Shown in pieces: positions 18,808-26,648 of a stretch of 64,000 nt of DNA. The position numbers and the translations under genes are program-made. Position 1 is the first letter of the stretch, and the number at the start of each line of letters is the position of its first letter. The notes below the pieces were generated by a model. The model was not told the origin of the DNA. It saw only the letters and a list, made by a program, of their open reading frames with translations, and ran no database searches. Origin of the DNA: Kocuria dechangensis (lineage in GTDB: Bacteria; Actinomycetota; Actinomycetes; Actinomycetales; Micrococcaceae); the NCBI RefSeq assembly GCF_014636775.1, contig NZ_BMEQ01000016.1:1-64000 (forward strand), read 5' to 3'.

Positions 18808-19182
18808 ATGGGGTTCGACCAGTACCACGAGCCTCCGGACGAGCTGTCCGAGGAGACCCGGACGTTCGCCCGGATGTGCGCCAACCTCACGGAGGAGGCG
18901 CAGGCCATCGGGTGGTACGAGCAGCGGCTCGACCTGGAGCGGGACGAGTCGGCCCGCGCCGTCATGCTCGACTCCCTGGGCGAGGAGTACAAGCACTTCT
19001 GCATGGAGCTGGAGTTCCTGTTCCGGCGCAAGCCCCGGTGGCGGGAGATCGCCGCCGGCGTCCTCTTCCGTGACGGGGACATCGTCGCGCACGGCGAGGC
19101 GGCCGAGGCCGCGACCGGCGAGGCGGAGGCGGGCACCGGCACGGGGTCCTCCCTCGGCATCGGCTCGCTGAGGGGGCGGTGA
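18808..19182 (+). CDS. Encapsulated ferritin-like cargo protein (EncFtn type)
   Basis: A 124-residue two-helix ferritin-like protein of the EncFtn kind, which forms ring decamers inside encapsulin shells and oxidises Fe(II). Helix 1 holds EEAQAIGWYEQR (29-40) and helix 2 GEEYKHFCMELEFL (58-71). Aligned with R. rubrum EncFtn, Glu30, Glu60 and His63 match the ferroxidase ligands Glu32, Glu62 and His65, and Trp36 matches Trp38. The C-terminus SSLGIGSLRGR (114-124), after a Gly/Thr/Ala-rich linker, is a cargo-loading peptide of the usual family 1 form. ATG 18808 follows GGGGGAGGAG. The stop overlaps the shell gene start (GTGA), typical of cargo-shell pairs. Confidence 0.93.
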   Translation: MGFDQYHEPPDELSEETRTFARMCANLTEEAQAIGWYEQRLDLERDESARAVMLDSLGEEYKHFCMELEFLFRRKPRWREIAAGVLFRDGDIVAHGEAAEAATGEAEAGTGTGSSLGIGSLRGR

Positions 19183-20021
19183 CCGTGGCACGGGACCACC
19201 TGCTGCGCTCCCTGGCTCCGCTCCCGGACGGCGCGTGGGCCATGATCGACGAGGAGGCGCGCACCCGCCTGGCGCCGGCGCTCGCCGCCCGCCGGGTCGT
19301 GGACTTCGCCGGCCCGCTCGGCTGGACCCACTCGGCCACGAACCTGGGCCGCACCGAGGCCCTGGCCGCCGCCGACGGCCTGGAGGCCCGGCGGCGGCGC
19401 GTGCTGCCGCTCGTCGAGGCCCGGGTCCCGTTCACGGTCTCCCGCCAGGAGCTCTTCGACGCCGACCGCGGGGCGGCCGACCGGGACCTGGGGGACCTGG
19501 CCCGGGCCGCGCACCGGATGGCCGTGGCCGAGAACCAGGCGATCTTCCACGGCTGGGAGGAGGCCGGTGTTCCCGGCATCGTCCCGGCGTCCCCGCATCC
19601 TCCGGTGCCGCGGGTGCCCGACTTCGAGGACTACCCCCAGCGGGTCGCCCTGGCCGTGACCACCCTCCTGGAGAACGGCGTGGGCGGGCCCTACGCGCTC
19701 GTCCTGGGCTCGGCCGCCTATGCCAAGGTGATCGAGACGGCCGAGCACGGCGGGTACCCGATGTGGGACCACGTCCGCAAGATCCTCGAGGACGGACCCG
19801 TCGTCTGGGCGCCGGGGGTCCACGGGGGCGTGGTGCTGAGCCTGCGCGGCGGGGACTTTCTGTTCGAGTCCGGCCAGGACCTCTCCGTGGGCTACGACCG
19901 GCACGAGGGCGACGCCGTGCACCTCTACCTGGAGCAGAGCTTCAGCTTCCGGATCGCCACCCCCGAGGCGGCGATCGGCCTGGTCTCCGCCTCGGACGCC
20001 GACGCGGACCGCCCCGCCTGA
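19179..20021 (+). CDS. Encapsulin shell protein (family 1, linocin M18-like)
   Basis: A 280-residue HK97-fold shell protein that assembles into an icosahedral protein nanocompartment. Family features are the N-terminal LLRSLAPLPDGAWAMIDEEA, the hinge VPFTVSRQELFDADRG, the AENQAIFHGW helix, GPYALVLGSAAYAKV and the C-terminal LSVGYDRHEGDAVHLYLEQSFSFRI strand pair. It begins with a GTG overlapping the cargo stop by 4 nt. Together they should make an iron-mineralising compartment in the cytoplasm. Size fits a T=1 (60-mer) type shell; the actual assembly state is not readable. Confidence 0.95.
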   Translation: MTVARDHLLRSLAPLPDGAWAMIDEEARTRLAPALAARRVVDFAGPLGWTHSATNLGRTEALAAADGLEARRRRVLPLVEARVPFTVSRQELFDADRGAADRDLGDLARAAHRMAVAENQAIFHGWEEAGVPGIVPASPHPPVPRVPDFEDYPQRVALAVTTLLENGVGGPYALVLGSAAYAKVIETAEHGGYPMWDHVRKILEDGPVVWAPGVHGGVVLSLRGGDFLFESGQDLSVGYDRHEGDAVHLYLEQSFSFRIATPEAAIGLVSASDADADRPA

Positions 20022-20029
20022 CTGCGCCG

Positions 20030-20053
20030 CCCGCCCGGCAGCGGCCGGGCGGG
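20030..20053. terminator. Hairpin between encapsulin and the response regulator
   Basis: A 10-bp GC stem (20030-20039 with 20044-20053) and AGCG loop, 9 nt after the encapsulin stop. It is shared by the convergent gene ending at 20095. Confidence 0.7.
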
Positions 20054-20094
20054 TCCGGTGCGCCGGCTCCGGTGCACGGGAACGGCGCGCACGC

Positions 20095-20808
20095 TCAGCG
20101 CGCGGGGGAGACGTCCTGACCGGCCCAGCCGTACTCGAGCTCCGGGCGGCCGGGCGTGCCGTAGCGGGAGCGCCGGTGCACCAGCCCCCGGTCGGCCAGG
20201 TGCTCCAGGTAGCGGCGGGCCGTCACCCGGGACAGGGTGCTGCGTTCGGCGACCTCCCCGGCGGAGAGCCACCCGCCGGCGCGGACCAGCTGCGTGACGG
20301 CGTCGAGCGTCGTGGGGGACAGTCCCTTCGGGACGGCCGGCCGGGTGCTCTCGCCGAGCGCCGCGAACGCGCGGTCCACCTCCTCCTGGCCGACCGATCC
20401 GCCCCGGCCCAGCAGCCCCCGGTAGCGCCGGTACGCGGCGAGCTTGTCCTCGAACACGGCGTAGGTGAAGGGCTTGATGAGGTAGCCGACGACGCCGAGG
20501 GTCGTCGCCTCCCGCACCGTCGCCACGTCGCGGTGGGCCGTGACCACGAGGAGGTCCACGGACTCGCCCCGGGCGCGCAGGGTGCGGGCGACGTCCAGGC
20601 CGGACATGTCCGGGAGGTTGACGTCGAGCAGCACGAGGTCCACGGGGCGCCCGGCCCGGCGCGCCGCCTGGACGGCCTGCACGGCGGTGCGCCCGGACAC
20701 GGCGGTCGCGGCCACCTCGAAGCCGGGGGAGCGGCGGACGTACTCGGCGTGGGACGCGGCGGTGAGCGGCTCGTCGTCGACGACGAGGACGCGGACGGCC
20801 CCCGTCAC
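20095..20808 (-). CDS. CitB/DcuR-type response regulator
   Basis: A 237-residue response regulator. The receiver has Asp11/Asp12, phospho-acceptor Asp62 (LLDVNLPDMSG), a Thr at 90 and Lys112 (LIKPF). The C-terminal half holds a helix-turn-helix (SAGEVAERSTLSRVTARRYLEHL) of the CitB/DpiA group. The GTG overlaps the kinase stop by 4 nt, so kinase and regulator are translated together. Likely activates the divergent dctA in response to C4-dicarboxylates or citrate. Confidence 0.9.
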   Translation of the reverse strand: MTGAVRVLVVDDEPLTAASHAEYVRRSPGFEVAATAVSGRTAVQAVQAARRAGRPVDLVLLDVNLPDMSGLDVARTLRARGESVDLLVVTAHRDVATVREATTLGVVGYLIKPFTYAVFEDKLAAYRRYRGLLGRGGSVGQEEVDRAFAALGESTRPAVPKGLSPTTLDAVTQLVRAGGWLSAGEVAERSTLSRVTARRYLEHLADRGLVHRRSRYGTPGRPELEYGWAGQDVSPAR

Positions 20809-22439
20809 GCGGGGGCTCCCGGGGAGCCGGCGGCGGGCACGGGGACCGTCACGGTGAACACCGCTCCGCCGTCGTTGGCGTGCTCCAGGCGGGCGCCCCA
20901 CCGGGCGACGACCTCCCGGACCAGGTGGAGCCCGACCCCGCGGCCCTCCGGGCCCGCCTCCTTCGTGGTGACGCCGAGGTCGTAGATGTCGCGGGCCAGG
21001 TCCTCGGGGACGCCCATCCCGGTGTCGGCGACCGTGATCGTCACGGCCCCGGCGGCCTCCCCGTCCCCGGCCCCGTCCGCCCGGGCGATCTCCACCTCGA
21101 CGACGGGGCGGACCCGGGCGGCGTTGGCCGCCGCCGCCTCGACGGCGTTGTCCACGAGGTTGCCCACCAGGGTCACGAGGTCGGCGGGGGAGACCGGCAG
21201 GCGCGGCACGCCGGGGCCGACCTCCACGTGGAGCTCCACCCCGCGCTCGTGCGCGGCCGCGGTCTTGCCCACGAGCAGGGCGGCGAGGAAGGGGTCGTCG
21301 AGGCGCTCGACCAGGTCCTCGGACAGCCCGCGGGTCCGCTCCAGGTCGACGGAGGCGAAGTCCAGGGCCTCGCCGGTGCGCCCGAGCTCCAGCAGGGAGA
21401 CCACGGTGTGCATGCGGTTGGCGTGCTCGTGGGTCTGCGCCCGCAGCGCGGCGGCCATCGTGGTGGCGGTCCGCAGCTCGCCGGAGAGCCGGGAGATCTC
21501 CGTGTGGTCCCGCAGGATCACCACCATGCCCCGCCGCGCGGTCCCGCCGCGCACCGGCAGCGCCGAGACGATGAGGGTGCGCTCGCCGACCACGACCCAT
21601 TGCTCGTGCACGGCGGCCCCGGACAGGAGCACGGCCTCCAGCGCCTCGGGCAGGCCCAGCGCGGCGACCGACGGGGCGGGCCGCCCCGGGCCCTGGCCGG
21701 GTCCCGGGGCCGGCAGGCCCAGCAGCTCGCGCGCCCGGGCGTTGGCGACCTGCACCCGCCGGTCGGCGTCGACGAGGAGGAGGCCCTCGGTGGCCTCGTT
21801 GAGGACGGCGTCGTGCAGGGCGTGCACGTGGGCGAGCTCCTCGGGCCCCCAGCCGTGGGTGGCGGCGTCCAGGTACCTGGCCATCAGCCAGGCCACGACG
21901 GAGGACGCGGCCAGCAGCAGCCCCCCGACCAGCAGCACGGCCGGCAGCTGGGCGAGCGCCCGCTGGGACAGGGCGTCGAGCAGGACGCCCGTGGCCACGA
22001 GCGCCACCACCGCCCCGTCCTCGTCCCGGACGGGGGCGATCGTGCGCACGGACGGGCCGAGGGTGCCCCGCTCGGTGCTGGTCCAGATCTCCCCGGCGAG
22101 GGCGTGGGACCGGTCCCCGCGGTACGGCTCGCCCACGGAGGTGGGCACGGGGTGGGTCCACCGGGTGCCGTCCGGGGCCATGATCGTCACGAAGTCGAGG
22201 TCCGTGTCCGCCAGCAGCCGGTCCGTGAGCGGCTGCAGGTCGGTGGTGGGGTCCGCGGAGAGCGCGGCCTGCAGCACGTAGGGGTCGTCGGCGAGGGCCG
22301 TGCTCGCCATCCGGGTCTGGGCCTCGGCGCGCTCGAGGACCGCGTCCCGCTCGTGCGCGAAGAGCACCAGGGAGACGGCCACGGTGACCAGCAGGACCAC
22401 CGCGAGCTGCAGCACGAGGAAACGCCTGGCCAGAGACAT
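20805..22439 (-). CDS. CitA/DcuS-type sensor histidine kinase
   Basis: A 544-residue membrane kinase. TM1 is about 8-27 and TM2 about 165-187, enclosing an extracytoplasmic PAS-like sensor (about 28-163). A cytoplasmic PAS follows (about 205-320). The phosphorylated His is His337 in THEHANRMH, the variant H-box of the citrate/fumarate sensor group. The ATPase domain has LVGNLVDNAVEAA, DTGMGVP and GRGVGLHLV. ATG 22439 follows GGGAGGAGGGG. Divergent from dctA, which suggests the ligand is the transporter substrate. Confidence 0.92.
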   Translation of the reverse strand: MSLARRFLVLQLAVVLLVTVAVSLVLFAHERDAVLERAEAQTRMASTALADDPYVLQAALSADPTTDLQPLTDRLLADTDLDFVTIMAPDGTRWTHPVPTSVGEPYRGDRSHALAGEIWTSTERGTLGPSVRTIAPVRDEDGAVVALVATGVLLDALSQRALAQLPAVLLVGGLLLAASSVVAWLMARYLDAATHGWGPEELAHVHALHDAVLNEATEGLLLVDADRRVQVANARARELLGLPAPGPGQGPGRPAPSVAALGLPEALEAVLLSGAAVHEQWVVVGERTLIVSALPVRGGTARRGMVVILRDHTEISRLSGELRTATTMAAALRAQTHEHANRMHTVVSLLELGRTGEALDFASVDLERTRGLSEDLVERLDDPFLAALLVGKTAAAHERGVELHVEVGPGVPRLPVSPADLVTLVGNLVDNAVEAAAANAARVRPVVEVEIARADGAGDGEAAGAVTITVADTGMGVPEDLARDIYDLGVTTKEAGPEGRGVGLHLVREVVARWGARLEHANDGGAVFTVTVPVPAAGSPGAPA

Positions 22440-22462
22440 GCCGGCGCCCCTCCTCCCGTGCG

Positions 22463-22505
22463 GTGACGCGCGTCTGTGGTCCGCGTCACGACCATTATGA
22501 CCACA
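22463..22505. promoter_or_regulatory. Two interleaved inverted repeats in the kinase/dctA divergent promoter
   Basis: Repeat A is GTGACGCG (22463-22470) with CGCGTCAC (22482-22489). Repeat B is TGTGGTC (22475-22481) with GACCACA (22499-22505). Between the arms of B lie CATTAT (22493-22498, plus) and CATAAT (22494-22499, minus), which can serve as back-to-back -10 boxes. Probable binding sites for the response regulator. Confidence 0.5.
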
Positions 22506-22604
22506 ACGCGACACGGCGCCGGTGCCGCGGTGAGACTCGTCACAGCAGCCCGGAGCACCCGGGGCCGCGCACGTCCCACCGAACCACCGTCCCGGAGGAG
22601 AAGC

Positions 22605-24008
22605 ATGACCACCGTCGCCAGGGAACCCGTCGAGCCGCAGCGGCCCGCCAAGCAGAAGAAGGACAGGACGCACTACCTGTACATCTTCGTGATCGTCGCC
22701 GTCGTCGCCGGCGCCGTGCTGGGCCTCGTGGCCCCCGACTTCGCCCAGTCGCTCAAGCCCGTGGGCACGGCGTTCATCGCGCTGATCAAGATGATGATCG
22801 CCCCCATCATCTTCTGCACCATCGTCCTGGGCGTCGGCTCCATCGCCAAGGCCGCCACCGTCGGCAAGGTCGGCGGACTGGCCCTGGCCTACTTCATGGC
22901 CATGTCCACCGTGGCCCTGGCCATCGGGCTCGTCGTCGGCAACCTCATCCACCCCGGTGAGGGCCTGAACCTCCAGGGCTCCGAGTACGAGGTCCCGACC
23001 GGCGGCCACAGCGAGGGCGAGGGGACGGTCGGCTTCCTGCTGGGCATCATCCCCACCACGCTGCTGTCCTCGCTGACCGAGGGCAACATCCTGCAGACCC
23101 TCTTCGTGGCCCTGATCGTGGGCTTCGCCCTGCAGCAGATGGGCGAGTCCGGCAAGCCGGTGCTCAAGGCCGTCTCCTACATCCAGGCGCTGGTCTTCCG
23201 GATCCTGATCATGGTGATGTGGGTGGCGCCGATCGGCGCCTTCGGCGCCATCGCCGGCGTCGTCGGGGAGACCGGCGTGCAGGCCATCGTGTCCATGGCC
23301 ACCCTGATGATCGCCTTCTACGTCACCTGCATCCTCTTCATCGTCGTGGTCCTGGGCGGGCTGCTGAAGCTGGTCACCGGCGTGAACATCTTCCGGCTCA
23401 TGAAGTACCTGGCCCGTGAGTACCTGCTGATCTTCTCCACCTCCTCCTCCGAGGCCGCCCTGCCGCGGCTGATCGCCAAGATGGAGCACGTGGGCGTCTC
23501 CAAGCCGGTGGTCGGCGTGACCGTCCCGACGGGCTACTCCTTCAACCTCGACGGCACCGCCATCTACCTGACCATGGCCGCGCTGTTCGTGGCCTCGGCC
23601 ATGGGCTCGCCGCTGGCCATCGGCGAGCAGGTGTCGCTGCTGGTGTTCATGATCATCGCCTCCAAGGGCGCCGCGGGCGTCACCGGCGCCGGGCTCGCGA
23701 CCCTGGCCGGCGGCCTGCAGTCGCACCGCCCCGACCTCGTGGACGGCGTGGGCATCATCGTGGGCATCGACCGGTTCATGTCCGAGGCTCGCGCCCTGAC
23801 CAACTTCACCGGCAACGCCGTGGCCACGCTGCTGATCGGCAAGTGGACCCGCGAGCTGGACCTGGTCCAGGTCGAGCGGGTGCTCTCCGGCGACGACAAG
23901 TTCGACGAGACCACCATGACCGCGCACCACCACGAGGCCCCGGTCACCCAGGAGAAGGCGGCCGAGCAGGTGGTCGACGCCGCCGTCCCGGCGGGCCGGG
24001 CCCACTGA
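22605..24008 (+). CDS. dctA: C4-dicarboxylate:cation symporter DctA
   Basis: A 467-residue DAACS symporter that should import succinate, fumarate, malate or similar. About eight membrane spans and two re-entrant loops are visible. DctA signatures include FIALIKMMIAPIIFCTIV, the serine loop IFSTSSSEAALPRL, and GYSFNLDGTAIYLTMA, followed by GIDRFMSEARALTNFTGNAVA with the conserved Asn/Asp. ATG 22605 follows CGGAGGAGAAGC. The long N-terminal tail (1-25) and acidic/His-rich C-terminus are cytoplasmic. A control system is encoded divergently. Confidence 0.93.
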   Translation: MTTVAREPVEPQRPAKQKKDRTHYLYIFVIVAVVAGAVLGLVAPDFAQSLKPVGTAFIALIKMMIAPIIFCTIVLGVGSIAKAATVGKVGGLALAYFMAMSTVALAIGLVVGNLIHPGEGLNLQGSEYEVPTGGHSEGEGTVGFLLGIIPTTLLSSLTEGNILQTLFVALIVGFALQQMGESGKPVLKAVSYIQALVFRILIMVMWVAPIGAFGAIAGVVGETGVQAIVSMATLMIAFYVTCILFIVVVLGGLLKLVTGVNIFRLMKYLAREYLLIFSTSSSEAALPRLIAKMEHVGVSKPVVGVTVPTGYSFNLDGTAIYLTMAALFVASAMGSPLAIGEQVSLLVFMIIASKGAAGVTGAGLATLAGGLQSHRPDLVDGVGIIVGIDRFMSEARALTNFTGNAVATLLIGKWTRELDLVQVERVLSGDDKFDETTMTAHHHEAPVTQEKAAEQVVDAAVPAGRAH

Positions 24009-24093
24009 CCGTCCCGTCCTCCGCGTCGAGGGGCCCGCGCCCGCGGTGCCCCGCCCGGCGCCGACGGGCGCGGGCGGCTCCCGCCGTTCCGGG

Positions 24094-24143
24094 CCGCCCC
24101 CGAATCCCTCGGGCCGCGCGGTCCCCGCGGGATTCGGGGGCGG
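24094..24143 (+). terminator. Long hairpin after dctA
   Basis: A 15-bp perfect stem (24094-24108 with 24129-24143) with a 20-nt GC-rich loop. It lies in the 245-nt gap between dctA and the ParA gene. Confidence 0.6.
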
Positions 24144-24157
24144 GCAGGCGGCGGCGG

Positions 24158-24163
24158 TACCCT
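24158..24163 (+). promoter_or_regulatory. Candidate -10 (TACCCT) of the parA-scpA-scpB-rluB operon
   Basis: TACCCT falls 15 nt after the dctA terminator hairpin and 90 nt before the ParA start. No clear -35. Confidence 0.35.
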
Positions 24164-24253
24164 GGTAGCTGATCGAGTCCAGGAAAACCCCAGGCCGGAC
24201 CGGCCCCGGGCCGCCCGCGTGCCCGGGACGGCCCGCCTACCAACGAAAGAGCG

Positions 24254-25156
24254 GTGCCACGAGTGACCCAGCGAAGCGACGAGAGGATCCCCGGGACGGG
24301 CGAGGGCGCGGCGGGGGACGTGGGTCTCACCGGCCGACCCGCCCGCAGCTTCCCGGAACCCCCCGAGCTGACCGAGCACGGGCCCGCGCGGATCATCGCG
24401 ATGGTCAACCAGAAGGGCGGCGTCGGCAAGACCACGTCCACGATCAACCTGGGCGCCGCCCTCGCGGAGCTGGGCCGCAAGGTGCTGCTCGTGGACTTCG
24501 ACCCCCAGGGCGCGCTCTCCGCGGGGCTCGGGGCGAACCCGCACGAGCTCGAGCTGACCGTCTACAACGTGATGATGGACCGCAGCGTGGACGTCTGGGA
24601 CGTGGTCCAGGAGACCGACGTCGAGAACGTCGACCTCCTGCCCGCCAACATCGACCTCTCCGCCGCCGAGGTGCAGCTCGTCACCGAGGTCGCCCGCGAG
24701 CAGGTCCTGGCCTCCGCGCTGCGCAAGGTCGAGGAGCACTACGACGTCATCATCATCGACTGCCAGCCGTCCCTGGGACTGCTGACCGTCAACGCCCTCA
24801 CCGCCGCCCACGGCGTGATCATCCCGCTCATCGCGGAGTTCTTCGCCCTGCGCGCCGTGGCCCTGCTCGTGGACTCCATCGAGAAGGTGCAGGACCGGCT
24901 CAACCCGCGGCTGCAGATCGACGGGGTGCTCGCCACCATGTTCGACTCCCGGACCCTGCACTCCCGGGAGGTCATGGCCCGCATCGTCGACGCGTTCGGG
25001 GACAAGGTCTTCGACACGGTCATCAAGCGCACGGTGAAGTTCCCCGACGCCACGGTCGCCGCCGAGCCCATCCTCTCCTTCGCCACGGCCCACCAGGGCG
25101 CCGAGTCCTACCGCCGGCTGGCGCGGGAGCTGATCTCGCGCGGCGGCGCGCCCTGA
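24254..25156 (+). CDS. ParA/Soj-family ATPase (Rv1708-like)
   Basis: A 300-residue MinD/ParA ATPase. The deviant Walker A is KGGVGKTT (54-61), followed by VLLVDFDPQGALSAGL (Walker A') and IIIDCQPSLGLLT (Walker B). The N-terminal ~45 residues are a variable extension. It starts with GTG 24254 (GAAAGAG upstream); GTG 24263 is possible. It heads scpA and scpB, as Rv1708 does in mycobacteria, so a role in chromosome organisation with condensin is likely. There is no parB beside it, so it is not the main ori-segregation ParA. Confidence 0.9.
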   Translation: MPRVTQRSDERIPGTGEGAAGDVGLTGRPARSFPEPPELTEHGPARIIAMVNQKGGVGKTTSTINLGAALAELGRKVLLVDFDPQGALSAGLGANPHELELTVYNVMMDRSVDVWDVVQETDVENVDLLPANIDLSAAEVQLVTEVAREQVLASALRKVEEHYDVIIIDCQPSLGLLTVNALTAAHGVIIPLIAEFFALRAVALLVDSIEKVQDRLNPRLQIDGVLATMFDSRTLHSREVMARIVDAFGDKVFDTVIKRTVKFPDATVAAEPILSFATAHQGAESYRRLARELISRGGAP

Positions 25157-26019
25157 TGCACCCCGAGGAGCTCCCGGTGTCCGACGGACCCGGGGGCTTC
25201 GCCGTGCGGCTCGAGAACTTCGCCGGGCCCTTCGAGGTCCTGCTCTCGCTGATCGCCAAGCACGAGATGGACATCACCCAGGTCGCGCTGGCCACGGTGA
25301 CCGACGAGTTCCTGCAGTACGCGCGCGCCCTGCAGGAGGTCGGCTCCGCCCGCGCCCTCGACGAGGCCAGCGAGTTCCTGGTGGTCGCCGCGACCCTGCT
25401 CGACCTCAAGGCCGCCCGGCTGCTCCCGCGGGGGGAGGTCGACGACGAGGAGGACGTCGCCCTGCTCGAGGCCCGCGACCTGCTCTTCGCCCGGCTGCTC
25501 CAGTACAAGGCCTTCAAGGAGGTGGCCGGGATCCTCGACGAGCGCCTGCGCGCCGAGTCCGCGCGCTTCCCCCGCTCCGTGCCGCTGGACCCGGAGGCGG
25601 CCGCCGCCCTCCCCGAGCTCGACTGGCGCACCACCCCCGGGCAGTTCGCCCGGATCGCCCGCGCCGTGCTCGAGGCCAGGCCCGGGGCCCCGGCCGAGGT
25701 GGGCGTCGACCACCTGCACGGGGCGGCCGTGACCGTGCGCGACGAGGCCGAGGTCCTCGCCGGCGTCCTCGCGGACGGGCGGCCGCACGGGTTCCGCGGC
25801 CTCGTCGCCGACGCGGCGTCCATGCTCGTGGTGGTCGTGCGCTTCCTCGCGCTGCTGGAGATGTACCGCGACGCCGTCGTCGACCTCGTCCAGGAGGGCC
25901 CCCTCGGGGAGCTCACCGTCCTGTGGACCGGCGGGGACGCCGGGTGGAGCGCCGACCGGCTCGCCGACGACGCCCCCGAGCCCCTCCCGGCACCGCTCCC
26001 GGCGGGGGTCCCCGCGTGA
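25156..26019 (+). CDS. scpA: Segregation and condensation protein A
   Basis: A 287-residue ScpA kleisin, which bridges SMC heads. The N-terminal FAVRLENFAGPFEVLLSLIAKHEMDI is the conserved SMC-neck binding helix region. DLKAARLLP and the C-terminal winged helix (SMLVVVVRFLALLEMYRDAVVDLVQ) follow. ATG overlaps the ParA stop by one base, and the next gene overlaps by 4 nt. Confidence 0.93.
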   Translation: MHPEELPVSDGPGGFAVRLENFAGPFEVLLSLIAKHEMDITQVALATVTDEFLQYARALQEVGSARALDEASEFLVVAATLLDLKAARLLPRGEVDDEEDVALLEARDLLFARLLQYKAFKEVAGILDERLRAESARFPRSVPLDPEAAAALPELDWRTTPGQFARIARAVLEARPGAPAEVGVDHLHGAAVTVRDEAEVLAGVLADGRPHGFRGLVADAASMLVVVVRFLALLEMYRDAVVDLVQEGPLGELTVLWTGGDAGWSADRLADDAPEPLPAPLPAGVPA

Positions 26020-26639
26020 GCGCCCCGGACCGCGAGGACCCGGTCGGGCCCGACGTCGAGGCGCTGCCCGGCGGGCTGAAGGCGGCCGTGGAGGCGATCC
26101 TGATGGCCGCCGACGAGCCCGTCGGCGAGCACGCGCTCGCCGCCGCCCTGGTGGTGCCCGTGGCCTCCGTCCAGCGGGTCCTCGACCGGCTGCGCGCCGA
26201 GTACGACGGACGACCCGCGGATCCGGGGTATGATGGAACGTTGGAGCCGCGCGGCTTCGAGCTGCGCAGCACCGGCGCGGGGTGGCGGATCTACTCCCGC
26301 AGCGAGTTCGCCCCTGTCGTCTCCGCGTTCGTCGCGGAGGGACAGACCGCCCGGTTGTCCCAGGCGGCCCTGGAGACACTGGCCGTCGTGGCGTACCGCC
26401 AGCCCGTGAGCCGAGGACGGATCTCCGCGATCCGCGGGGTGAACGTCGACGGCGTGGTGCGCACCCTCGTGCAGCGCGGGCTCGTCCGAGAGCTCGAGCG
26501 GGACGGCGAGTCCGGCGCCGTGCTCTACGGCACCACAGCGTTCTTCCTGGAGAAGATGGGCATCGGCTCGCTCGACGAACTCCCCGAGATCGCCCCCCAC
26601 CTGCCGGGCATCGACCAACTCGACGACTACGAGGACTGA
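26016..26639 (+). CDS. scpB: Segregation and condensation protein B
   Basis: A 207-residue ScpB, partner of ScpA and SMC. It is two winged-helix domains: LKAAVEAILMAADEPV... and LSQAALETLAVVAYRQPVSRGRISAIRGVNVDGVVRTL, the family's best conserved stretch, then TTAFFLEKMGIGSLDELP. It starts with GTG inside the scpA stop. Confidence 0.94.
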   Translation: MSAPDREDPVGPDVEALPGGLKAAVEAILMAADEPVGEHALAAALVVPVASVQRVLDRLRAEYDGRPADPGYDGTLEPRGFELRSTGAGWRIYSRSEFAPVVSAFVAEGQTARLSQAALETLAVVAYRQPVSRGRISAIRGVNVDGVVRTLVQRGLVRELERDGESGAVLYGTTAFFLEKMGIGSLDELPEIAPHLPGIDQLDDYED

Positions 26640-26648
26640 GACACCACC

